From CAYSSJ01 sp964433675 (GTDB taxonomy: Bacteria > Cloacimonadota > Cloacimonadia > Cloacimonadales > TCS61): a stretch of 64,000 bases of DNA. The position numbers were made by a program, and so were the translations under genes. The stretch's first letter is position 1; the number at the start of each line of letters is the position of its first letter. Under the pieces are notes generated by a model. It had not been told where the DNA came from. It was given only the letters and a program-made list of their open reading frames with translations, and made no database searches. Location: positions 211,901 through 275,900 of the forward strand of contig CAYSSJ010000001.1 of NCBI GenBank assembly GCA_964433675.1. Direction: 5' to 3'. Shown piece after piece: positions 35,077-43,511 of this stretch.

Positions 35077-38000
35077 ATGAAACAGAGATTCATTTTTAGC
35101 ATCATTATTCTAACCTTGCTGAGTTTGCCATTATTAGCCAATGATGCCTTATCAGTAAATGAAAAGATTATGATTGAAGAGCAACGTAATCATACAATGG
35201 ACAGAGATCCAAGTCCATCTTATCAACAGACAGCTATTCCAACTGACGAAATATTCGATCTGATCGATCATTTCCCAGTCGGTATAGGTGGTGGTGAGTA
35301 TTCGGTAACAACCGATGGCGACCATATCTATACTGCCGCTTGGAATAGTACAGGATTCTATCGCTACGAAACAGACGGTACCTACATTGGTGAATTCACC
35401 ATAGCTGGTGCCGGTAACCTTCGTGACCTTACTTACGATGGTGAATATTTCTATGGTTCACCAAATAGCAACACAATCTACGAATTAGACCTGGATGGTG
35501 AATCCTTGATCGGTTCATTTACCACAACAGCGTCATCCAGCGTACGTGGTATCGCTTATGATCCCGATCATGATGGTTTTTGGGTAACCAACGGCTGGGA
35601 TCCGCCCATTACATTGATCGATCGAAGCGGCACTACAATTTCTACCATCAACCCTACAGCCAGTAGTTTTTCCGGTCTTGGCTGGGAAAATGTGACACCC
35701 GATGGTCCCCACCTTTGGGCTTATACGCAAGAGCTTGGTACAAATCAGAATAATCTAGTTCAGTTGGATATTAGCAATGGCTCAACCGTTCAGACATTCG
35801 ACGTATTCACACTAGGTATTCTTGCCGGTGACGCTATCTCGGGTGGTATGGACATTACAGATGAATTGGTGGCAGGGAAATGGACATTTATCGGTACATC
35901 CCAGAATGATGTGATCTGGATCATCGAACTTGGTGATGCAGCTGATCCCGAAGCTCCCGCTATGCCTACTGACTTTGTAGTTACACCCGATGCCGGCGGA
36001 GCTCTGGAAGCTAACCTTTCCTGGACTAATCCGGATACACAAGTAAACGGCGATCCGCTGACAGAACTTACTGCAATCCACGTCTATCGTGGCGAAGATA
36101 TAGTTTATACAGATAACAATCCTACCATAGGTGGCACGGATAACTATACCGATACGGTAACAGAAAGTGGAATGTATGCCTATCAAGTAGTTGGAGAAAA
36201 TTCCTTTGGTGAAGGTATACCTGCGGCTGAAAATGCATGGGTTGGCGAAGACGTTCCCGCTGCTGTAGAAGATCTTACAGCGGTACAAACTACTCCCGAC
36301 GATATGTCTGTTACTCTAACATGGAATAACCCAACCGAAGGTTTGAATGGCGGTGCTTTCAATGAACCGATACTTGGTTATGAAATCACACGTTCCGATG
36401 GTGAAGTCTTCGACCTTACCGGAATCCAGACTGAATTTATCGATGATGATATTCCTTATGCTGGTGGTTGGCATTATACTGTAATTCCGTATAATTCTAT
36501 CGGTGATGGTGGCACAGCTACTTCCAATACAGTAATGGTAACTCCCGAAGGAACTGCTATGCTCGGCAGTGGCACTGTAGTGCATGGAACTACAGCAGGT
36601 AGCCCGATAAATATATTCTACAGAAGTTTAAGAGGGCAGACTGTATATACCGCAGATGAGTTGAATGCATCCGGTATAACAGGTCCAGCAGCTCTCTATC
36701 AAATTGGTTTCTATGTAGATAGCCCTCCAGATCTACCACTTCCTAATTTCATAATTAGAATGAAACATACCACTGCTCCTAATGTTGCCGCTCACGACAA
36801 TGGTCCATTCGAACTGGTTTATTCAACTGCGACTTATATGCCAACACCTGGAGATTATGATCTCTTGGTTTTGGATGAACCATTCATCTGGAATGGAGTG
36901 GATAATATCTTGGTTGATACTGCTTTTGATATGGTAGATTCTTGGTCATCAACAGGTATTGTTAGAGTTTATGATCCACCAGTTCCAGATGGTTATCGTT
37001 TTGGCAGATCAGATTCTCAAAATATGGCAACACAACCGACAACTACTGTTTCAGATAATAAGCCACAGGCAATGATGATCTTTGGTGATCCACCTGCCGG
37101 TCCATGGATAGGAGTAGATACAGAAGAGTTTGATCTCACTTTATTTCACGAACAGATACTTACTTTACCCTTAACTATTTCAAATAGTGGGCAGTCTGAT
37201 CTTACCTTCTCTATCACAGTCGATGAAGATACCCGACAGATAGTGGTACATACTATAACCGAGCAAATGATAGAAGATGGCAAACTACCAAAGGAAATGA
37301 GAGCAAGAAATGTCGAACCGACAGTCTTTACTACTGAGCAAAACAGACAACCGGGAAGACCGGATTGGCTAACGATCGATCCAATGTCCGGGACTGTAGC
37401 TGCTGGTGATAATATGGAATTAGATGTGACATTCGATGCTACCGGAGTTGAAGCCGGCAATTATTCCGCAGATATAACTATCGAACATAATGCTCAAGGT
37501 GAAGACATTATTATCCCTTGTACAGTAAATGTATTACCCGAAGGCGTAGTCATTTATGGTGAAGGAGATAATGTTAACGGAACAACAACTGCGAATCCCA
37601 TCAATACATATTACAAGAGCTTGCGTGGACAAATGGTCTATCATGCAGCAGATATCATAGATGCGGGTATCGAGCCCGGAAGTGCTATGATCGAATTTGC
37701 TTTTTATGTAGAATCTCCACCGCAAGATCCTCTACCCAACTTCCTCGTTCGCATGAAACACACAACAGCAGATAATGTGGCAGCTCATGACGCGGGTCCG
37801 TTTGAAACTGTCTATTCTACTGCCAGCTATATGCCCACACCCGGTGGTTGGGACATGATTCTCTTGGATACACCGTTTATCTGGAATGGAACGGATAATA
37901 TCCTTATTGATACTGCTTTCAGCATGCTGGATAATTACAATGCTTCCGGGCAACAACGGATATATGATGTGCCTGATGGTTTCAGATATGTGAGATCAGA

Positions 38001-39489
38001 TATGCAAGATTGTACGAACGAACCTACAACTAATGTTGCCAGTGATAAACCTCAGTTGATGATGATATTCGGAGAACCGGTAGAGTTTGGCTCCATCGAA
38101 GGAAATGTAACCTTAGACGACGGTCCCGGTGATGTAACGTTGGTAGAAGTAACTGCCGGTAATGTAACGGTTAATCCGGATGCCTCCGGCGATTATGTCA
38201 TCGATATTTCACCCGGCACTTATAATGTAACAGCCTCACTTGACGGCTATGAGAGTGAGACGATAGAAGATGTAGTAGTCCAAGAAGGACAAGCTACTAC
38301 CGGTATCGATTTTGTCCTAACCTACTTGACACCACCACCACCACCGGCACCTGAGAATGTAGAGATCGATGAGTATGAAGGTATCTTGACTTGGGATCCA
38401 CCCGCTGGAGCGGATCTACATCAGTTATCCTATCACAACAACGTTCCTGAGAATGCCTATTTCCAACAGTATGACTATGGTTATGGTGTTGTATATGATG
38501 TGAGCGGCTACAGTGATGTAACTGTGGAATACACAGATTACCGCCATTCATCCTGGGGTATTTTCGGCGAATGGGATTATAAGATCCATGTAGTCAATTG
38601 GGACACTTATGAGCTAATGCACACCACCGATGTACTTCAGACAGAAGTTAATGACGGTTGGGAGCTCGATATCGAACTTGGTTCACTTCCTGCCAGCGGT
38701 CTTGTGGGTATATTCCTCGAGCCGATGGATAATGCTCCGGATGATGCTTATCCCTGCATGGATGCTGATGCAGAAGCTACAGACAGCTCATATTTCGGTC
38801 CACTACCAGACTTTTCTGGTATGAACCTGAATAGTGCTGATGTAGGTAACTTCCTGATGGATCTCTGGATAATGGGTAATCCTACCCGTGGTGGAGAGCG
38901 TCAATTGGTAAAAGCTTCGGTATTTGAAAACAGTATCGAACATCAAATGCGTAGATCTATTAATGTAAATCATCTCGGCGAGCCTTCAGAGCAGACTAGT
39001 ACGACTATGAGAACCGATCCGGATAGCTATAATGTTTATCTTGATGGTAACGGAGTGGCAAATGTAACTGAAACTTCTTATCAATATGAGGAACTGGTTT
39101 ATGGACAAACCTATGTAGCAGGTGTGTCTGCTGTCTATGATGGTGAAGAGTCTGAGATAGTCGAAGTTGAATTCGAATATACTGGCGTCAGTGCAGATGA
39201 TCCTGTAGTTACGAAGACACAGCTTCACAATAACTATCCCAATCCATTCAACCCGGAAACTACTATCAGCTTCTCGATCAACACACCTGGTAGAGTAGAG
39301 ATAGACATCTACAATATCAAAGGTGAGAAAGTGCGTACGCTAGTACGAGAAGAATATCCTGCTGGAAACCACAATGTGGTATGGAACGGAACAGATAATC
39401 AGAATCGCAGTGTAGCCAGTGGTGTGTATATGTACAGAATGAGCACAGAAAACTACTCAACCACAAAGAAAATGATATTGATGAAGTAG
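35077..39489 (+). CDS. Secreted propeller/FN3 protein with duplicated module and sorting tail (1470 aa)
   Basis: Signal peptide (1-~21, ending L-L-A-N). ~50-285 is the same propeller-like region as in the neighbouring 1116-aa protein, followed by two fibronectin-III-like domains (~290-495). A ~175-residue module occurs twice (~498-672 and ~823-1005; shared S-L-R-G-Q, N-F-x-x-R-M-K-H-T-T and F-I-W-N-G). Between the copies is a beta-sandwich with W-L-T-I-D-P-M-S-G-T-V. Then come a carboxypeptidase-regulatory-like domain (~1006-1085), a proline-run linker, a shared ~165-residue domain, and the tail from ~1375 with N-Y-P-N-P-F-N-P. Large segments are nearly identical in DNA to the next gene. No enzyme motif is seen. 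A surface or matrix role is inferred. Confidence 0.83.
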   Translation: MKQRFIFSIIILTLLSLPLLANDALSVNEKIMIEEQRNHTMDRDPSPSYQQTAIPTDEIFDLIDHFPVGIGGGEYSVTTDGDHIYTAAWNSTGFYRYETDGTYIGEFTIAGAGNLRDLTYDGEYFYGSPNSNTIYELDLDGESLIGSFTTTASSSVRGIAYDPDHDGFWVTNGWDPPITLIDRSGTTISTINPTASSFSGLGWENVTPDGPHLWAYTQELGTNQNNLVQLDISNGSTVQTFDVFTLGILAGDAISGGMDITDELVAGKWTFIGTSQNDVIWIIELGDAADPEAPAMPTDFVVTPDAGGALEANLSWTNPDTQVNGDPLTELTAIHVYRGEDIVYTDNNPTIGGTDNYTDTVTESGMYAYQVVGENSFGEGIPAAENAWVGEDVPAAVEDLTAVQTTPDDMSVTLTWNNPTEGLNGGAFNEPILGYEITRSDGEVFDLTGIQTEFIDDDIPYAGGWHYTVIPYNSIGDGGTATSNTVMVTPEGTAMLGSGTVVHGTTAGSPINIFYRSLRGQTVYTADELNASGITGPAALYQIGFYVDSPPDLPLPNFIIRMKHTTAPNVAAHDNGPFELVYSTATYMPTPGDYDLLVLDEPFIWNGVDNILVDTAFDMVDSWSSTGIVRVYDPPVPDGYRFGRSDSQNMATQPTTTVSDNKPQAMMIFGDPPAGPWIGVDTEEFDLTLFHEQILTLPLTISNSGQSDLTFSITVDEDTRQIVVHTITEQMIEDGKLPKEMRARNVEPTVFTTEQNRQPGRPDWLTIDPMSGTVAAGDNMELDVTFDATGVEAGNYSADITIEHNAQGEDIIIPCTVNVLPEGVVIYGEGDNVNGTTTANPINTYYKSLRGQMVYHAADIIDAGIEPGSAMIEFAFYVESPPQDPLPNFLVRMKHTTADNVAAHDAGPFETVYSTASYMPTPGGWDMILLDTPFIWNGTDNILIDTAFSMLDNYNASGQQRIYDVPDGFRYVRSDMQDCTNEPTTNVASDKPQLMMIFGEPVEFGSIEGNVTLDDGPGDVTLVEVTAGNVTVNPDASGDYVIDISPGTYNVTASLDGYESETIEDVVVQEGQATTGIDFVLTYLTPPPPPAPENVEIDEYEGILTWDPPAGADLHQLSYHNNVPENAYFQQYDYGYGVVYDVSGYSDVTVEYTDYRHSSWGIFGEWDYKIHVVNWDTYELMHTTDVLQTEVNDGWELDIELGSLPASGLVGIFLEPMDNAPDDAYPCMDADAEATDSSYFGPLPDFSGMNLNSADVGNFLMDLWIMGNPTRGGERQLVKASVFENSIEHQMRRSINVNHLGEPSEQTSTTMRTDPDSYNVYLDGNGVANVTETSYQYEELVYGQTYVAGVSAVYDGEESEIVEVEFEYTGVSADDPVVTKTQLHNNYPNPFNPETTISFSINTPGRVEIDIYNIKGEKVRTLVREEYPAGNHNVVWNGTDNQNRSVASGVYMYRMSTENYSTTKKMILMK
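35257..35749 (+). repeat. Duplicated DNA block 1, copy A (partner 39948-40440)
   Basis: About 493 bp encoding the propeller-like region are nearly identical to 39948-40440, offset 4691 bp; by eye only about one base differs (ATA/GTA in the glycine-rich start). The flanking codons diverge sharply. This points to recent duplication or gene conversion. Confidence 0.85.
35986..36224 (+). repeat. Duplicated DNA block 2, copy A (partner 40677-40915)
   Basis: About 240 bp coding for the first fibronectin-like domain match 40677-40915 at the same 4691-bp offset, essentially without differences. The ~235 bp separating this block from block 1 are clearly diverged, including synonymous sites. Confidence 0.8.
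38095..39034 (+). repeat. Duplicated DNA block 3, copy A (partner 41724-42663)
   Basis: About 940 bp are nearly identical to 41724-42663, with a few substitutions and a different offset (3629 bp). It covers the carboxypeptidase-regulatory-like domain, the proline linker and the shared ~165-residue domain. The change in offset shows that the two genes differ by ~1060 bp of unrelated modules between blocks 2 and 3. Confidence 0.85.
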
Positions 39490-39509
39490 AAGAGAATCGC
39501 ATGTATAAT

Positions 39510-39544
39510 AATAACCCCTGAGCCTTTATTGTTCAGGGGTTATT
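39510..39544 (+). terminator. Hairpin after the 1470-aa gene
   Basis: A perfect 12-bp stem (AATAACCCCTGA with TCAGGGGTTATT; 39510-39521 and 39533-39544) around an 11-nt loop, 21 bp after the stop codon. There is only a weak T stretch after it, so it may be a poor intrinsic terminator or an RNA-stabilising 3' hairpin. Confidence 0.6.
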
Positions 39545-39767
39545 TAGATAGAGCTTAAAAAATCATTGACAATAATCAGTGAAATAAATATTCATGCTAT
39601 TATGAAAAAGAAGGGGATAAATATGTTAGATTGGTTAGTAAAAAGCTGTTTTTGTCAAAAGAAACAGGTTAAGATTGTTAATTTCGAAATTTAGGTGATG
39701 TAGAAGTGATACTATCGCAATTAAAACAAAGGATGAAAAAAATCAAAATGAGTATGGAGGAAAATTT
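39545..39767 (+). promoter_or_regulatory. Leader of the 1116-aa gene with TTGACA and mini-ORF
   Basis: TTGACA at 39566-39571, then 57 bp to ATG 39623, which has an AAGGGG site and opens a 23-codon frame ending at 39694 (peptide start M-L-D-W-L-V-K). A second tiny frame (from 39733) ends by overlapping the main ATG at 39768. The distance from the -35-like box to the mini-ORF is what one expects for a first gene. The main gene therefore has a ~200-nt leader. Confidence 0.35.
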
Positions 39768-42700
39768 ATGAAAAGAGTATTGATTGTAGTAACAACGTTA
39801 CTAGTTGTTTCTGGTATGTTGTTGGCGTTACCCAATAACGCCCAGGAACGTTTGAGAATTGAAGCTGAACTTCAAAATGAACAGATGATGGACAGAGATC
39901 CAAGTCCATCTTATCAACAGACAGCTATTCCATCGGATGAAATTTTCGATCTGATCGATCATTTCCCAGTCGGTGTAGGTGGTGGTGAGTATTCGGTAAC
40001 AACCGATGGCGACCATATCTATACTGCCGCTTGGAATAGTACAGGATTCTATCGCTACGAAACAGACGGTACCTACATTGGTGAATTCACCATAGCTGGT
40101 GCCGGTAACCTTCGTGACCTTACTTACGATGGTGAATATTTCTATGGTTCACCAAATAGCAACACAATCTACGAATTAGACCTGGATGGTGAATCCTTGA
40201 TCGGTTCATTTACCACAACAGCGTCATCCAGCGTACGTGGTATCGCTTATGATCCCGATCATGATGGTTTTTGGGTAACCAACGGCTGGGATCCGCCCAT
40301 TACATTGATCGATCGAAGCGGCACTACAATTTCTACCATCAACCCTACAGCCAGTAGTTTTTCCGGTCTTGGCTGGGAAAATGTGACACCCGATGGTCCC
40401 CACCTTTGGGCTTATACGCAAGAGCTTGGCACAAATGATAATGATCTGGTTCAATTGGATATTACCAACGGCTCAACAGTTCAAACATTTGATGTGACAA
40501 CAACAGGTGTACTCGCCGGCGATGCTATATCAGGCGGTATGGATATAACAGATGAATTGGTAGCAGGGAAATGGACATTTATCGGTACATCTCAGAATGA
40601 TGTGATCTGGATCATCGAACTTGGTGATGCAGCCCCTGTAGAATCTCCTGCCGCTCCTACTGATTTAGTTATCACTCCCGATGCCGGCGGAGCTCTGGAA
40701 GCTAACCTTTCCTGGACTAATCCGGATACACAAGTAAACGGCGATCCGCTGACAGAACTTACTGCAATCCACGTCTATCGTGGCGAAGATATAGTTTATA
40801 CAGATAACAATCCTACCATAGGTGGCACGGATAACTATACCGATACGGTAACAGAAAGTGGAATGTATGCCTATCAAGTAGTTGGAGAAAATTCCTTTGG
40901 TGAAGGTATACCTGCAGCTGAGAATGCCTGGGTTGGCGAAGATGTCCCCGCTGCGGTGGAAGATCTTACCCTCTCGCAGCCTAATCCGGATATTTTGGAA
41001 GCAGAACTGACATGGGAAAACCCAACTGAAGGTTTACATGGTGGTGCTTTCAACGAACCAATTATTGGTTATACTATAGTTCGTTCGGATGGTGAAGAGT
41101 TCGATATTACAGGTACAAATACATCATTTACTGACAATACAATTCCTGCAGCAGGAACTTACTATTACGAAGTTACTGCCTACAACTCTATCGGCGATGG
41201 TGGAACAGCTACTTCCAATACAGTCTTAATCAGTGATGCCGGTTTATTGGTTTTGGAAGATTTCTCCGGAGATTGGCCTCCAACCGGTTGGGACGTAACC
41301 TCTACAGGTAATATCAACTGGGAACAAAGCAGTACTAATGATGCTGGTGGAGAAGCACCAGAAGCACGCTTCTACTGGTCTCCATCTACTTTAGCAGCTC
41401 AAAGACTGATCACCATGCCTCTCGATACTTCCGGTTTCGAGGAAATTATCGTTGAATTTAGACAATTCAATAATGACTTCGGCGGCGGTTATACATTAGC
41501 TTTACAAACATCTACCGACGGTAATGACTGGACTACAGTCGAAACATTCCCGGCATCGGATTTCGGTCCACAGCTGGATGAAATTACTGTCGATAACGAT
41601 GATGTAGGTTCATCTACTCTATATGTTGCTTGGTTGTTCGATGGTGATTCTTGGGATGTAAACTGGTGGTGTATTGATGATGTAATGATAGTTGGTGTCG
41701 GTGATCCACCCGATACAGGTTCTATCGAAGGAAATGTAACCTTAGACGACGGTCCCGGTGATGTAACGATGGTAGAAGTAACTGCCGGTAATGTAACGGT
41801 TAATCCGGATGCCTCCGGCGATTATGTCATCGATATTTCACCCGGCACTTATAATGTAACAGCCTCACTTGACGGCTATGAGAGTGAGACGATAGAAGAT
41901 GTAGTAGTCCAAGAAGGACAAGCTACTACCGGTATTGATTTTGTTCTAACCTACTTGGCACCGCCACCACCACCGGCACCTGAGAATGTAGAGATCGATG
42001 AGTATGAAGGTATTCTGACCTGGGATCCTCCCGCAGGACCGGATCTACATCAGTTATCCTATCACAACAACGTTCCAGAGAATGCCTATTTCCAACAGTA
42101 TGACTATGGTTATGGTGTTGTATATGATGTGAGCGGCTACAGTGATGTAACTGTGGAATACACAGATTACCGCCATTCATCCTGGGGTATTTTCGGCGAA
42201 TGGGATTATAAGATCCATGTAGTCAATTGGGACACTTATGAGCTAATGCACACCACCGATGTACTTCAGACAGAAGTTAATGACGGTTGGGAGCTCGATA
42301 TCGAACTTGGTTCACTTCCTGCCAGCGGTCTTGTGGGTATATTCCTCGAGCCGATGGATAATGCTCCGGATGATGCTTATCCCTGCATGGATGCTGATGC
42401 AGAAGCTACAGACAGCTCATATTTCGGTCCACTACCAGACTTTTCTGGTATGAACCTGAATAGTGCTGATGTAGGTAACTTCCTGATGGATCTCTGGATA
42501 ATGGGTAATCCTACCCGTGGTGGAGAGCGTCAATTGGTAAAAGCTTCGGTATTTGAAAACAGTATCGAACATCAAATGCGTAGATCTATTAATGTAAATC
42601 ATCTCGGCGAGCCTTCAGAGCAGACTAGTACGACTATGAGAACCGATCCGGATAGCTATAATGTCTATCTTGATGGCGGTTTAGTAGCTAATGTAACCGA

Positions 42701-43118
42701 GACTTCTTATCAATACGAAGACTTGGTTCATGGTGAAGAATATATAGCCGGTGTGTCTGCTGTCTATGATGGAGAGGAGTCTGAGATAGTCGAGGTTGAA
42801 TTCGAATATACCGGCGTCAGTGCAGACGATCCTGTAGTTACGAAGACACAACTTCACAATAACTATCCCAATCCGTTCAACCCGGAAACTACAATCAGCT
42901 TTTCAATCAACACTCCGGGTAGAGTAGAGATAGACATCTACAATATCAGAGGTGAGAAAGTGCGTACGCTAGTACGAGAAGATTATCCTACCGGAAACCA
43001 CACTGTGGTATGGAACGGAACAGATAATCAGAATCGTACAGTAGCCAGTGGTGTGTATATGTACAGAATGAGTACAGAAAACTACTCAACCACAAAGAAA
43101 ATGATATTGATGAAGTAA
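39768..43118 (+). CDS. Secreted propeller/FN3 protein with sorting tail (1116 aa)
   Basis: A paralogue of its two upstream neighbours. Signal peptide 1-~20; propeller-like region ~50-285; two fibronectin-III-like domains ~300-490; a jelly-roll domain ~491-650 with W-W-C-I-D-D-V; carboxypeptidase-regulatory-like domain ~653-730; proline-run linker; a ~165-residue domain shared with the 1470-aa protein; tail from ~1022 (N-Y-P-N-P-F-N-P at ~1031). The jelly-roll follows the architecture of the 1110-aa protein, while the flanking blocks match the 1470-aa protein almost base for base, so the gene is a mosaic. AGGAGG-type site upstream of ATG 39768; terminator at 43161. No enzymatic residues recognised. 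Confidence 0.84.
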   Translation: MKRVLIVVTTLLVVSGMLLALPNNAQERLRIEAELQNEQMMDRDPSPSYQQTAIPSDEIFDLIDHFPVGVGGGEYSVTTDGDHIYTAAWNSTGFYRYETDGTYIGEFTIAGAGNLRDLTYDGEYFYGSPNSNTIYELDLDGESLIGSFTTTASSSVRGIAYDPDHDGFWVTNGWDPPITLIDRSGTTISTINPTASSFSGLGWENVTPDGPHLWAYTQELGTNDNDLVQLDITNGSTVQTFDVTTTGVLAGDAISGGMDITDELVAGKWTFIGTSQNDVIWIIELGDAAPVESPAAPTDLVITPDAGGALEANLSWTNPDTQVNGDPLTELTAIHVYRGEDIVYTDNNPTIGGTDNYTDTVTESGMYAYQVVGENSFGEGIPAAENAWVGEDVPAAVEDLTLSQPNPDILEAELTWENPTEGLHGGAFNEPIIGYTIVRSDGEEFDITGTNTSFTDNTIPAAGTYYYEVTAYNSIGDGGTATSNTVLISDAGLLVLEDFSGDWPPTGWDVTSTGNINWEQSSTNDAGGEAPEARFYWSPSTLAAQRLITMPLDTSGFEEIIVEFRQFNNDFGGGYTLALQTSTDGNDWTTVETFPASDFGPQLDEITVDNDDVGSSTLYVAWLFDGDSWDVNWWCIDDVMIVGVGDPPDTGSIEGNVTLDDGPGDVTMVEVTAGNVTVNPDASGDYVIDISPGTYNVTASLDGYESETIEDVVVQEGQATTGIDFVLTYLAPPPPPAPENVEIDEYEGILTWDPPAGPDLHQLSYHNNVPENAYFQQYDYGYGVVYDVSGYSDVTVEYTDYRHSSWGIFGEWDYKIHVVNWDTYELMHTTDVLQTEVNDGWELDIELGSLPASGLVGIFLEPMDNAPDDAYPCMDADAEATDSSYFGPLPDFSGMNLNSADVGNFLMDLWIMGNPTRGGERQLVKASVFENSIEHQMRRSINVNHLGEPSEQTSTTMRTDPDSYNVYLDGGLVANVTETSYQYEDLVHGEEYIAGVSAVYDGEESEIVEVEFEYTGVSADDPVVTKTQLHNNYPNPFNPETTISFSINTPGRVEIDIYNIRGEKVRTLVREDYPTGNHTVVWNGTDNQNRTVASGVYMYRMSTENYSTTKKMILMK

Positions 43119-43160
43119 CAGGTAAACCATAAGATGACAATTAAGGTCATCTGAAAACTG

Positions 43161-43194
43161 AAAGCGGCTACAATTATTGCAGCCGCTTTTTTTA
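43161..43194 (+). terminator. Rho-independent terminator after the 1116-aa gene
   Basis: The stem AAGCGGCT/AGCCGCTT (43162-43169, 43181-43188) can extend inward through CAAT/ATTG with single-base bulges. It is followed by a run of T residues to 43193. Confidence 0.85.
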
Positions 43195-43311
43195 TTGTAG
43201 CTTTGATGATTTATAGGGCTTTCAAATTAAATTAACATAAAAAAGATAAAATTTGTTGACATCAATATGCGCAGGAATAATTTTATCATCAATATAGCAT
43301 AAGGAGAAAAT

Positions 43312-43380
43312 ATGCGGATGAGAATTGTGAGATATTGTGAATATAACGTAGAGCTAAGTATTAAGAAGGAAAGGATATAA
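43312..43380 (+). CDS. 22-codon leader mini-ORF
   Basis: ATG 43312 lies 6 nt after ATAAGGAG, one of the best ribosome sites in the region. It encodes 22 residues (opening M-R-M-R-I-V-R-Y-C) and stops at 43380. No similarity to other proteins in the window. It could be a regulatory leader peptide; a chance frame is possible. Confidence 0.35.
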   Translation: MRMRIVRYCEYNVELSIKKERI

Positions 43381-43384
43381 TCGT

Positions 43385-43498
43385 ATGGCAAGACATATGA
43401 ATTGTCATCATATTTTTGTTGAGAGTATTACTATCGTAAATAGTTTTGTAATTATTGAAAAACAAAAAAACAAAAAAAAATTAAAAAAACAAACCTAA
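43385..43498 (+). CDS. 37-codon leader mini-ORF with lysine-rich end
   Basis: Starts 4 bp after the previous mini-ORF and ends 13 bp before the 3073-aa gene. The 37-residue peptide has a His-rich start (M-A-R-H-M-N-C-H-H), a hydrophobic middle and a Lys/Gln tail that follows from the A-rich leader. A translated leader is possible but unproven. Confidence 0.25.
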   Translation: MARHMNCHHIFVESITIVNSFVIIEKQKNKKKLKKQT

Positions 43499-43511
43499 AA
43501 AGGAGAAAATT

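Larger units (their letters stand above)
43195..43511 (+). promoter_or_regulatory. Leader of the 3073-aa gene with TTGACA
   Basis: A 317-bp leader. TTGACA at 43256-43261 is followed 56 bp later by a mini-ORF with a strong ribosome site (43312) and then by a second one (43385). The final 60 bp are almost pure A with AAAGGAG before the main ATG 43512. The -10 match is poor (TAATTT at 16 bp). Confidence 0.35.

Noticed and set aside
35257..40440. Insertion sequence or transposition as the cause of the duplicated blocks
   Set aside because: No transposase, terminal inverted repeats or target-site duplication is visible; the blocks follow protein-domain limits.
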